From Melieria omissa (lineage: Eukaryota > Arthropoda > Insecta > Diptera > Ulidiidae): a stretch of 64,000 nt of DNA. Location: positions 92,431,648-92,495,647 of the forward strand of contig OZ020267.1 in the NCBI GenBank assembly GCA_963971225.1, given 5' to 3'. The position numbers and the translations under genes were made by a program. The notes beneath the pieces are model-generated. The model made no database searches, was not told the DNA's origin, and saw nothing but the letters and a program-made list of their open reading frames with translations. Position 1 is the stretch's first letter. Every line of letters starts with the position of its first letter. Below, piece after piece: positions 31,601-40,239 of this stretch.

Positions 31601-32192
31601 TCTGAATAGCTTAGCGGAACATGCCAGGGTTCACCTGAGCTGGGTCCCTGGGCATAGCGGCATCTCTGGCAACTGTGTGGCGGACGAGCTGGCCAGGAAA
31701 GGCACTTTACTTCCGGCAGCCACTACGCAATGTAGCATCCCTCTTGCGACTGTCAAACTGATGGTCAGGCAAGCGTATTTTCGCCTGGCTAACCGACTCT
31801 GGGCGGAGGAGATCCACTGTAGGATCTCCAGAGAAACCTGGCCGTCGCTTAACCATGGCAGAACACGCGAATTACTGCGACTAAAGCGGAATTCCATCTA
31901 TTCCACAGTTTCTGTGCTGACAGGACACTGGACAAACGGCGAGCACGCCAGGAGACTCGGCCTCCCCTTCAACGACCACTGCCGCAGCTGCGACGATGTG
32001 GACGCGGAGGAGAGCGTCGAGCACCTGATGTGCCACTGCCCAGCACTAGCGAGGAGACGTCTCCGGGTGCTGGGAGCGCCGTTCTTCAGCGGTTTGGCCG
32101 ACCTCTCAGGACCCAGCATCGGCCGCATCGCCCGATTCATCACGGAATCGGGATGGCTCCTGCCTGACACCCGGGGGGGTGTGCAAGCCTGA
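28590..32192 (+). CDS. Non-LTR ORF2: endonuclease, reverse transcriptase, RNase H
   Basis: 1200 codons, uninterrupted. APE-type endonuclease (residues ~1-220): QINLHHSKAA, VLVQEPW, IIGADANAHHDAWGS, FSDHRYISF. RT (~430-720): KDFRPISLTSFLLKTLER, SFIDIEGAFNNV, RGTPQGGVLSPLLWNL, catalytic VVAYADDVAMAI, VKYLGLILDSKLTW. RNase H (~910-1040): EIFTDGSKLED, FQAETMAIL, IFSDSQAAIKSL, WVPGHSGISGNCVADELA. A Cys/His cluster near the C-terminus (CRSCDD...EHLMCHCPAL) is typical of the group. All catalytic blocks are present, so the protein could be active. Confidence 0.93.
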   Translation: MVGILQINLHHSKAASAALLLRLASSREDVVLVQEPWIVDDRVRGLSLNGYRTVSHHGAGKIRACTLIRDTFNASLLPRYCDGDCVAIAAEIHSRAYWIVSSYMAHDHEPTPPYGPLGEVTAAANERGIPLIIGADANAHHDAWGSSDQNERGESLFQFILNTNLGIANRGREPTFLTATRREVLDVTLTNALSGHLVRDWRVLEECSFSDHRYISFRLDLSTPARPPFRNKRRTNWEIFRLSLSSSLPLSPPRLLCPGDIETAVAALTDSLSRASAAACKPRAYRGKAKPPWWNAEIARLRRVCRRSFNAAKRNNTWDAYRSDLRAFKQEVRRAKRESWESFCGGIEKVSDIGRLRKILSSSPSIPTTIQKANSDWTESSGETLEVLVDAHFPGNSPPYAEAVTPEEPHSWSLTDVRIDNTMVTWAISSFEPFKSPGPDGVIPAELQQTADSTVPWLVEIFRSCLEWGYIPLPWREVDVVFIPKAGKTSHAKAKDFRPISLTSFLLKTLERILDVHIRSLIDPTLLSESQHAYTRGRSVESALHSLVDYIDKSLTYKEYTLVSFIDIEGAFNNVCPLAIGVALSDLGVDSKLVGFISALLSSRCINSTLGTAYLRRSVTRGTPQGGVLSPLLWNLTLNRLLVNLAAVGCKVVAYADDVAMAIAGKFPSVLSERMNHFLDILTSWSYSCGLTANPEKTDLVLFTRRYKVPSFRLPALNGTPLKLSKEVKYLGLILDSKLTWSVNIAERAKRASRAIYCCKRAVGARWGLQPRVVMWLYEAVVEPILLYGAVVWWPAAASRANLNQLDRVRRLAATLITGAIRSAPTKALFVMLNWVPSTLLVRQSAKTAAVRLNAIRSWARADLGHSRILGLDLPTPTQTDYIVLPPSFERKFTIGIPSRNDWSEDRCSLPDVVEIFTDGSKLEDRVGCGVFCDQLGASITARLPDHCSVFQAETMAILLAVDRLRSQPPIPSAICIFSDSQAAIKSLKGIYTSSKLVAKCRAALNSLAEHARVHLSWVPGHSGISGNCVADELARKGTLLPAATTQCSIPLATVKLMVRQAYFRLANRLWAEEIHCRISRETWPSLNHGRTRELLRLKRNSIYSTVSVLTGHWTNGEHARRLGLPFNDHCRSCDDVDAEESVEHLMCHCPALARRRLRVLGAPFFSGLADLSGPSIGRIARFITESGWLLPDTRGGVQA

Positions 32193-32261
32193 AGGGCGGC
32201 CACGTCCTTCACGTGGTACCACAACGGGCCGTACTATGGCCTAAGTGAGCTCTTCTAGCTG

Positions 32262-32282
32262 CCACCCTAACCTAACCTAACC
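32262..32282 (+). repeat. (CCTAA)n tail of the non-LTR element
   Basis: The element ends CACCCTAACCTAACCTAACC just before the right duplicate of the target. The unit CCTAA is the complement of TTAGG. In the related fragment at 63424 the tail is degenerate (CCATAACCTACCCTAAACC). Confidence 0.8.
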
Positions 32283-32915
32283 TATGCCATTATCGCTGCG
32301 AATTTTCACTGGCGTACCACGTCGGTTAATAAAATTTCGAAAACATAGCAGAAAGCTATCCGTTGACAGGTCGTCGACCACCTCCAAAGGTATGGCGCGC
32401 GTCGTCAGACATGTAAACAACGCTATCCAGCGTTTCTCTCGGCTGCGTCGTACTGCTACATAAAATGGACCGCAGTAATCGACCCCTGTATAACTGAATG
32501 GGCGCACATACGGTGTAAGGCGCTCAAACGGCAGCTGGCCCATGAGTTGCACCTCCGGCTTGGCACGGTCCCGAATGCACGTCGGACAGCTTGACTTGAC
32601 GGACTTCAACAAGGCTCTGGCGTGCAGCACCCAGAACTTCTGCCGCAACTCGTTGATTACCAGATGGTCGTTTTGGTGATGCCTCTTCTGATGGTAGTGG
32701 GTCATCAAAAGACGCGAAACATGGTGACTCTGTGGCATAATTATTGGGCGCCGCGCGGACGCGGCAAGCAAAAGGCGGCGTCGATTCTCCCATTGACGCG
32801 AAGTAGACCATCCTTCAGATACGGCGTCAACTGGCTTAAGCTATTGGATTTTGGCAGGCAGCGTCCTGTGCTCAACAAGAGTATCTCGTCAGCGTACACC
32901 TCTTGTGTACAGAGC
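32283..32915 (-). repeat. 633-bp target duplication, right copy
   Basis: Second copy of 25972-26604. To its right BEL 2 continues without a break (GGCAAATGGTGTCTTC...), so this copy keeps the original junction on that side, and the left copy keeps the one on the other side. Confidence 0.93.
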
Positions 32916-33964
32916 GGCAAATGGTGTCTTCAGCTACAGCTAGTTCCCCAGCGGCGAGTTGACCCTTCGTGCGTTGACCCGATTTGGTATTGTGCACAAA
33001 TCGCCAAACCCATGCGACCGTTCGCAGCAACTTCAAGTAGGAGAAAAACTTAGTGAAATTTATAAGATTCTCACCTGTCCTATTGGTCAGCAAGACTCGA
33101 TGCGGCGCTTCCTCAGCCTGACAGCAGTCGGAAACCATAGCAGACGGCTCCTGGCCACAGCTCCTCCCCCTCGTGTAGGAACTGGGGACCCAACGTCCAG
33201 CGCGACGTGACTTCAAATTTCGGCGTTGTTACAACTCGGGTGGCGTCATCTGCAACATTGCAAGCACTTGGCAACCAGCGCCATTGTGCTGTCTCAGAGT
33301 TAGCGAGTATTTCGGCAATTCGATGGGCCACGAATTGCTTGTACCGCCGCTCAGTTGACCGGATCCATAATATAACCGTTTTAGAGTCGCTCCAAAACAC
33401 GGTTCTATTAATGCGAAAATCATGGCTATTGACAATCGTGGTTACCAATCGACAACCCAGGACGGCGGCTTGTAGTTCGAGACGTGGAACAGACTCGCCC
33501 TTCGGTGGCGCACATCTTGTTTTTGCGGCGACGAACGCGACATTCACGTCACTGTTTTTGCGTACACGTAAATACGCAACTGCTGCATAGGCGCTGATGC
33601 TCGCGTCGACGAAGACGTGCAGCTGTATATCATCAGCTGCTGCCAGCAACGGAGAATAGCATCGGGCTACGGAGAACATCTCCACTCGTTGGAAATCCTT
33701 CCACCAGGCGGTCCAATAACCCTGTAATCCTTTTGGCAGCGGATCGTCCCATGGCACCTTCATTCTCCACATCGACTGCAGCAATAGTTTGGTGTATAAC
33801 ATAAAATTCGCCAAAAGCCCAAACGGGTCGTAGACTGACATGACCAATTTCAGCATCTCGCGCTTGGTTGGCGGACGCTTGCATTCTAATACCTCCTTTG
33901 GCACCTTATGGAACTTAAAATTAAACTGTATTGTGTCTTCTGCCGTGTTCCAATACATGCCCAA
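32916..33964 (-). pseudogene. BEL 2 RNase H region
   Basis: Frame 33113-33964: PPTKREMLKLVMSVYDPFGL (Pao RT C-terminal lead), LHVFVDASISAYAAVAYL, PRLELQAAVLGCRLV, VFWSDSKTVILWI, WRWLPSACNVADDATR. The frame is lost below 33113. Confidence 0.85.
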
Positions 33965-34095
33965 AATCTTGCTGGTGGTACTTCCACGTTCCAGATTGAA
34001 CGGCTCTTCGTGGCTCTTCTCTTCATTGTTGAGTTTGGCTTCTAATGACTTACAATTTGAACTGAAATTGCGAAGCTTAAACCCGGCGCAAGCAT

Positions 34096-34854
34096 TTATG
34101 TATGTGGTTTCACCCGTGACTTCCTCTGCTTATTGAAACTGATCACCAGATCATCTACATATGTGTTCTCTATGACTGCTTTTGCACCCCTAGGCATCAG
34201 GGCTCTGTAGTTTTCGGCATTAACATTCTTGACCTGCTCCGCGCAACATGGCGAACAAGCGGCTCCAAAAATCAGCGACTCCATTACATAGACTTGGACT
34301 GGGTGTGCGGTATCCGTTCTCCATAAAAAACGCTGGGCATCTTGATCTGCTTTCCGGACACGGATTTGTGAAAACATCTCTTGTATGTCACCCGCAACCG
34401 CCACCACACCTTGTCGGAATTTGGCAATTATTGCCCACAGTGACTGTGCATGGTCTGGTCCTTTGAGCAGCTCCGCGTTGAGTGAGGTTCCTGACGCCAT
34501 TGCTGCTGCATCAAAGACGACCCGAAGCTTGCCGGGTTTGCCGGGACTTACCACTCCAAAATGCGGCAGATACCAGGTATTTGGACCCTCTTTGTCCGAC
34601 TCCTCCGGTGACAGCAGCCTGGCATAGCCCTTTAAAACATATTTATCAATTTCGTTTTTATAATTATTGGCAAACGTCACATTCTTGGCCATCTTTTGTT
34701 CCAACTTAAGCAAACGTTGCTCCGCCATGGAGTAACTTTTCGGCAGGCGTACATCCTCCGCACGCCACAACAAACCGATCTCATATCTGCCACCAATGTT
34801 TCTCATCGTCCCGGTCAACAGCTTTCGGGCGCGATAGTTCTCGTCAGAGTCCAA
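34096..34854 (-). pseudogene. BEL 2 reverse transcriptase
   Basis: 253 codons open. WYLPHFGVVSPGKPGKLRVV, FDAAAMASGTSLNAELL, AGDIQEMFSQIRV, QRFLWRTD, LIFGAACSPCCAEQ and the catalytic TYVDDLVISF. Upstream protease and downstream RNase H are in other frames. Confidence 0.87.
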
Positions 34855-34869
34855 TACGACGTCTGTGCT

Positions 34870-35764
34870 TCATACGCCGAAGCTGTCAGCAGCAAAATAA
34901 TCCTCCATCAGCATTTCCATGTTCATCAGAGCCGGACCTTCACGCACGTGCAGCACCCTCGGCCTAGAAGTTGCCGCGGAGCGTACTGGACCAAACGCCA
35001 CCCAACTCAACTTGGTCAAGGCAGCCACGGGCTGGTGACATCCCTTGGTGACTGTTCGCTGGGCGACACTGAGAAAGCAATTGTCCAGCCCCAACAGGAG
35101 CACGGGCTTCGCGTCGACATAGTTCTGCATTGGCAAGTCAGTTAGGTGGTCATAATCTTCCTTAGTAAACTATTGTGCAAATTAAGTGTTTTGACCGTCC
35201 GAACATTTTTCAGGGCAAATTTGGTGCCGAAGTTTGCTCCCCTTATGTCCAACTTTACCTTTCTTGACCTTTCGTGGCTCGGCCTTCCCCGTACCACTGC
35301 AAAACGAGAGGCGTGGTCTGCCCCTTTAAACCAAGCTGGACGGCGACGTTTTCTTCCATCAGCGAAATGGAAGATCCCTCATCAAACATGGCATACACAA
35401 TCATGCTACCATTCGGACCAGACAAAACGACAGGCAATATTTTAAAAAGAGTTACCTTCAACTCCTGATGGCAATTTAGCACGCGACCAGGCTCTGCAGA
35501 CGGCGATGGCAATCCCGGTGGGGACTCTGCGTGTAGTAGTTGATGGTGTGACCGCTCACACCCGTCCACGGCACATGTCTTCTTGTGGCGGCAATTCATT
35601 ATATTATGCCCCCTATAAAGGCATCCAAAGCAAAGGCGATTATTTTTAATCAGGGACCATCGACCTGCAATGTCGAGCGACTTAAATTGCGGACAGCCGC
35701 TAAGCTTGTGCGCCTGACTGCAATGCTCGCACCCTCGCTGACGTTGTTGTTGGTTAGGCTGCAC
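34870..35764 (-). pseudogene. BEL 2 zinc knuckles and aspartic protease
   Basis: 35255-35764 carries CEHCSQAHKLSGCPQF, CFGCLYRGHNIMNC, CAVDGCERSHHQLLH and the retropepsin motif YAMFDEGSSISLM. The protease-RT linker (VLLLGLDNCFLSVAQRTVTK) lies at 34870-35136 in a different frame. Confidence 0.83.
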
Positions 35765-35770
35765 CTCACT

Positions 35771-36068
35771 TTAATTTTTAATAATAATTGATTGGCACGA
35801 CAGCCCGCTTACGCGAGACTAAGGCCTAGCTTCCCGCAACCACCCGTGTTGTACGTGTGAATTTTGTACGCTGGTGGAAGGGACCTACAGTTTTATGCCG
35901 GTTCCGAACGGCAGGTTGGGAGCTTTTTCATAGGCAATTTTTACTCTCAGAGGTTTGCCACTTCCAGCTGAGAGGACAGCCACCGAAAGAGAAAACGAGT
36001 CTCCCGTTACTTTTTTAGGTGTTACTACATGCAGTATTCGTTCTTGCGTCGCTCTGCATGCGACTCGT
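35771..36068 (-). mobile_element. 5'-truncated non-LTR retrotransposon copy B, in BEL 2 gag
   Basis: 298 bp, minus orientation, with an (AAT)n-type tail on the plus strand at the left. Exact 11-bp TSD TGCACCTCACT (35760-35770, 36069-36079). Its protein end (SLSVAVLSAGSGKPLRVKIA.., ending GIKL) and UTR are near-identical to copy A at 23895. Confidence 0.82.
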
Positions 36069-36079
36069 TGCACCTCACT

Positions 36080-37410
36080 GCTATGCAAAACTCGCCGGGC
36101 GTTGCCCGCACCGGGAGCAGCCTGACGATTGGCGGGAGTGTGTTGGCGTGTTAGTGTGGATCGAAGCGACGTTTAGGCAATGCCAGGCATGATTGAAATC
36201 ACCCTACCCAACTCGCTGATCCACTCCGAAAATGTTTCCACAGTAGGAAACGGCAAAACGTGAGCAGCATGTTTGCTCCACTCGCATTGTTTGGAGACTG
36301 GTAGCTTCGGAATCAGTTGCTCCAGAAGCATGGGGTTGACCAGGTGCTACTCACACCCAGCCGACTTAAAAAAGGCGACAATGTTTCGCACTCTATTTGC
36401 GAACTCCAAAACCTGCCCCATATGGCTTTCTTGGATTGGCGTAAACTGCTGCACCCGCTGCAGCTGGGAGTGTATAAGCATGTCTGGTCGGCCAAAGTTA
36501 AATTGTAGCTCCTCCAGCACCTTTGGTACGTTTTCCGGATGGATAAGCAGCGCCGTAACCGCCCTCCTGGCGTTACCCTGCAACGCCCTGTGCAAACGCG
36601 CTAAATTTAGCAGATTGCTGTACCGAAACTCGGCCGTCGTCTCCATATAATTTACCAAAAAGAGTGGCCAATCCTCTGGATTGCCATCGAACTGCGGCAG
36701 CGGGCACAGCTTCGCCGCAGAACCATATTGGGGGTCCCCATTGAAGTCTGATGGCGGTACAGACTGCGCAAAGGTCGATATGTGCGGCGTCATGAATTGT
36801 TGATGCGGCGTCAATATATGTGTCGGCGTCGTTGGCCGTGGATGCGGCGCCGACATGTGTGTCGGCGTCGTTGGCCGTTGCTGCGGCGTCAATATGTGTG
36901 TCGGCGTCGCTAACTGTTGTTGCGGCGTCAACATGTGCGTCGGCGTCGTTAACTGCTGTTGCGGCGTCAACATGTACGTCGGCGTCGTTAACTGTTGTTG
37001 CGGCGTCGCTACCGCTACTTGCTGCGGCGTCGCTACCGTTACTTGTGATGGCGGCGATACCGCTACTTGTGATGACGCCGCGAACTGACATGGCGATCAC
37101 GCCTGTTCGTGCATGTGATTCGCCCCCTGTCCAGTCTGGCCCGCAAGTCTCCTACCTCCTTTTGGCTACGGCAAGTTTCTTGCCGCATCTCATCCACAGA
37201 CACACGCAGCAGCGATATCCCGGCCAGCAGTTTCGCCAGCTGTCCGCTACCGATGGCGGTCGGTGGCGGCAACGCGCGAGCCCCTAGTGAATCACCATCT
37301 TCAACTAGCGTCACGTCCAACTGCTCACCTGCAGCACCCGCAGTGCTCTCGTTCAGCTGCTCCAATCGCTGCTCCTCAGCAGCATCTCTTCCTTTCCTGC
37401 GTGACAGCAT
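36080..37410 (-). pseudogene. BEL 2 Gag with 13-residue tandem repeats
   Basis: ATG at 37410 (MLSRRKGRDAAEEQRLEQLN), followed by a coiled-coil-like segment (LAGISLLRVSVDEMRQETC). A 39-bp tandem repeat (about 36790-37020) encodes 13-residue units like MLTPQQQLTTPTH. A DUF1759-type capsid region lies at 36347-36760 (LPQFDGNPEDWPLFLVNYME; LIHPENVPKVLEELQFNFGR). Frames change at least twice and copy B interrupts the 3' end. Confidence 0.8.
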
Positions 37411-37508
37411 ACTCGTCGTTATACAAAAGACGAAACGTTACGCGGCAACCAAACGTTGCACGGCAAAACAAACGTTACACGGCACAGGCAAACAATTGTT
37501 TAAACTGA

Positions 37509-37822
37509 TGTCGCAAGGCAATAAAACAAATCAAGTTATTTGAAAACGAACATCCCCGCTGTGCGGTATATATTATATTTATGCACAACTCAAAGACAAT
37601 TGTTCAAGACAATAAACACTTAAGACAGTTATTTCAGACAATTAGCACTTAATACAATTTCCAGACATCTATTACTGTTAAACAATTGATGTTTGCCTGT
37701 CCTCTTTCACTTGACGACTGAATCTCCTCAGCCATCGCGTTGCCAGCCTGCGCCCAAAACGTATAATCGGACAGGGCCGGCTGACGCTGCCAAATCGCTT
37801 CAACTGGGCTGTGCTGCCAACA
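37509..37822 (-). repeat. 5' LTR of BEL 2
   Basis: 314 bp; same ends as 24985-25271 but with about 27 extra bp (GGCTGACGCTGCCAAATCGC..) near its right end, plus about three substitutions. Confidence 0.88.
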
Positions 37823-37842
37823 GTAAGAAATTTCGCTTCTTA

Positions 37843-38333
37843 GAGCCTATTTACACGAAGGCTTTTTCCCCCTGCGTTTTTTGCAACTCTCTTTTGAAGT
37901 TGCTGCGTAAATCTTCATGCATTTACATGAAGACTTTTTACTTGCAACTTTGCTTGGCTTTTTGGACGTTTAAGCGGCCAATCTTCTTTCATTCACATTT
38001 TCGCGTAGTTTTTGATATTCTCATTATTAAAAGAAAAATGGATTTAAACAAAGAAGAAATTATTGAAAATATTTTAGAAGTCACTGAAATAGCTATTGAG
38101 CAGTTAAATTTAAATAATAGGGAAGATATAAATATAATTGTTAGCAAAGCGTCCGGCCGGTTTGAAATTTGAAGAAAAGTGCGAAAAAGAGCAAAGCAAA
38201 TGTCAAAAAAACCCCTGGAATTCGCTGACCGTGCGTGTTTGCCTACCCCGCTGACTTCTCTCCACTTCTCGCCTACAAACTCGTCACGCATGACTTTTAA
38301 CGCAGGGGGAAAAGCCCTCGTGTAAATAGGCTC
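37843..38333. mobile_element. PIF/Harbinger-type MITE, TTA target duplication
   Basis: 491 bp with ends GAGCCTATTTACACGAAGGC and its inverse (TCGTGTAAATAGGCTC), TIR about 30 bp including CCCCCTGCGTT. TSD TTA at 37840-37842 and 38334-38336. A 45-codon frame at 38038-38172 (MDLNKEEIIENILEVTEIAI..) may be the start of an ancestral element protein; it has no recognisable domain. Confidence 0.8.
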
Positions 38334-38336
38334 TTA

Positions 38337-38962
38337 TAAGCTTACGGTCATGTGTACAAGCATGCTATTCGAAATGGTTTGCATTGATCGCGTAATCGAG
38401 TTTGAATCAATCAATCGATCAATCAACCCCGATAAACGTCGTGAATACCTAAAGTTTTGAATTTCCCAGTTGGTCACTCCTCACATGGCAAATAAGGCAG
38501 TGAAAAGTCACGTTAGTCGCTGCCCTAATATCAGTGAAGCTATGGCGAAATTTGATGTTTTTGTAAATAATTATAAAATGTAAATGATTTTGCATTGTGA
38601 ATTCTGTCTGTATTATTACAGACACACTGCCATTACCCAGCACCAAGCACATCCGCATGACCAGCAAAGAAAGAATGAAAGGACTGTGCATGGTGTGATC
38701 TTCAACATGACGAAAAACGGCACAAAACATTCTTGTCCTGTAAAACATGAAAAAACTCATGTGCCTTGAACACGGCTCAGTAAATAAAATATGTTTGTGC
38801 CATGGCTGTGCTGGAGAACAAACTGTCTCTTTTTTGCTTGATTTGAATTTAATCAATAAATTAATTAAATGTTATGCCTTATACAAATAGCAGTTATACT
38901 TTTTAGGGCATCTCAACCCCCCACTCTCGTAAGAAATCCCCCTAATAATCACATCGACACAA
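38337..38962. other. No gene recognised
   Basis: Moderately AT-rich spacer; short overlapping ORFs on both strands (38449-38856 minus, 38584-38769 plus) show no known domain. Confidence 0.4.
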
Positions 38963-38970
38963 AGCTATAC

Positions 38971-39585
38971 CATGATGAAATAAACAAGGTGAAGCGAGTA
39001 GCTGACAGTTTTGTCAACCCATACCCTTATTTTGAAACATAGCAATTGACAACCAATTTTGCTTTGACATTGAGAGAAGATTTTTAACCCCAATCAAAAC
39101 GTAAAATCGAAAATATTGTGTTTAAAAATTTTCATTTGCAAAATACGCGTTTAACTTCTTCTTCTAAAGTAAGAGAGTCAAGAGTTTTAATTTTCTTTCT
39201 GTAAATGAATTTGTTTCACATATTGTTATGTTTTTTTACATGTTTTACATAAATGTTAATCGTTTTTTAGTAAAGCATGTTACGTTGTGCTACGACATAC
39301 ATATTTATTTTTGGTTTCATATTTCTTTATTATTCAATACCAATAATTATGCAGCGTGGGGACCTGCCACCACGGCAACGAATCGGCATAATCTTACCTA
39401 CAACGCACTACAATAATAATGAAATTGATTTTTTGATACACCAGGCTTAAGTGGGTTAATGCGAAGAAAGAAGAAGACTTTCATGTTTTCAGAGAATTTA
39501 TTTTGAAAACGTCAGTTTTTCAAAAGCTCTCTTGTCAAAATAAGGGTATGTCATCTACTCGCTTCACCTTGTTTATTTCATCATG
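38971..39585. mobile_element. P-superfamily MITE, complete, 8-bp TSD
   Basis: 615 bp, TIR of 31 bp beginning CATGATGAAATAAACAAGGT, exact 8-bp TSD AGCTATAC (38963-38970, 39586-39593). The inner left part matches the 5' UTR of the THAP-bearing fragment at 2112, but the coding exon is gone. The terminus is strikingly close to the Drosophila P-element end as I recall it. Confidence 0.88.
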
Positions 39586-39593
39586 AGCTATAC

Positions 39594-40239
39594 TATCATA
39601 GAGTGTGTGTGCCGTTAGAATTTATTTAAAAAAAAAGGACTTAACAATTTATTCAACATCTCCAAAATATTCACAATATTAACTTTTCTGTTAATTATTC
39701 TGTCTTTATTTGCTTCTATCTTTATTGTATTTCATATAGAATAACTATACACACAAAATTGAGAACATGCACTTTTTCACTTGCTTAGATATAAAAAGAT
39801 TGCTCTCCTAATACACTAATTTTAAATAAAACACTTCAACAAAAAACAAGTGTTCCACAAGCAAGATCGTATAAGTAGTTTTGTTGTTGTAAGCATTCGG
39901 ATACACAACATCCAAACACGTGTTTAATTGATTGAGTAACTGCATAAAATAAGATATAGATTTCAGTTTTTGGGGACCGTCTGAAAGGTTGTGAACCTAA
40001 GTTTGTCTGTTGTTAGCCTCGGGCTGTCTTCTTTTCGGGCTGTGTTTTTTCTTGAAAATTTACGATGTCAAAGATTTCGGAATATGAACCTCCACAAATT
40101 ATATAGTACAATGTTAATGTTACTATATTGCTTTTTGTTTGTTTACAAAAGATGAATGAATTTTGTTTTGTTTAGTTCGCAATTCTATACAACTATTGTA
40201 AAAACATATTTCATATAAAAACTTGCTTTGTTTATTTAA
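39594..40239. other. No gene recognised
   Basis: AT-rich spacer between two MITEs, with only chance ORFs. Confidence 0.4.

Larger units (their letters stand above)
26605..32282 (+). mobile_element. Intact LOA/I-group non-LTR retrotransposon nested in BEL 2
   Basis: 5,678 bp: 5' UTR with a 19-base C run, ORF1, ORF2 overlapping by 23 bp, a short 3' UTR and a (CCTAA)3 tail. Both ORFs are open from start to stop. It lies between two copies of a 633-bp piece of BEL 2, which pass for an exceptionally long target-site duplication. A 3' fragment of a relative lies at 63424-64000. The LOA/I grouping rests on the endonuclease-RT-RNase H order. Confidence 0.92.
24985..37822 (-). mobile_element. BEL/Pao LTR retrotransposon 2, host to nested elements
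   Basis: LTRs at 24985-25271 and 37509-37822; flanks GTAAA and GTAAG fit a 5-bp TSD with one change. After removing a nested non-LTR element with its duplicated target and a second 298-bp insertion, the minus strand reads Gag, protease, RT, RNase H, integrase. The polypurine tract (complement of TCCCACCCCCCG, 25272) is the same as in BEL 1, but proteins and LTRs are clearly a different family. Confidence 0.92.

Noticed and set aside
32262..32282. Genuine telomere or internal telomeric array
   Set aside because: Only three units, placed exactly at the 3' end of a retrotransposon and decayed in the second copy, so it is the element's tail.
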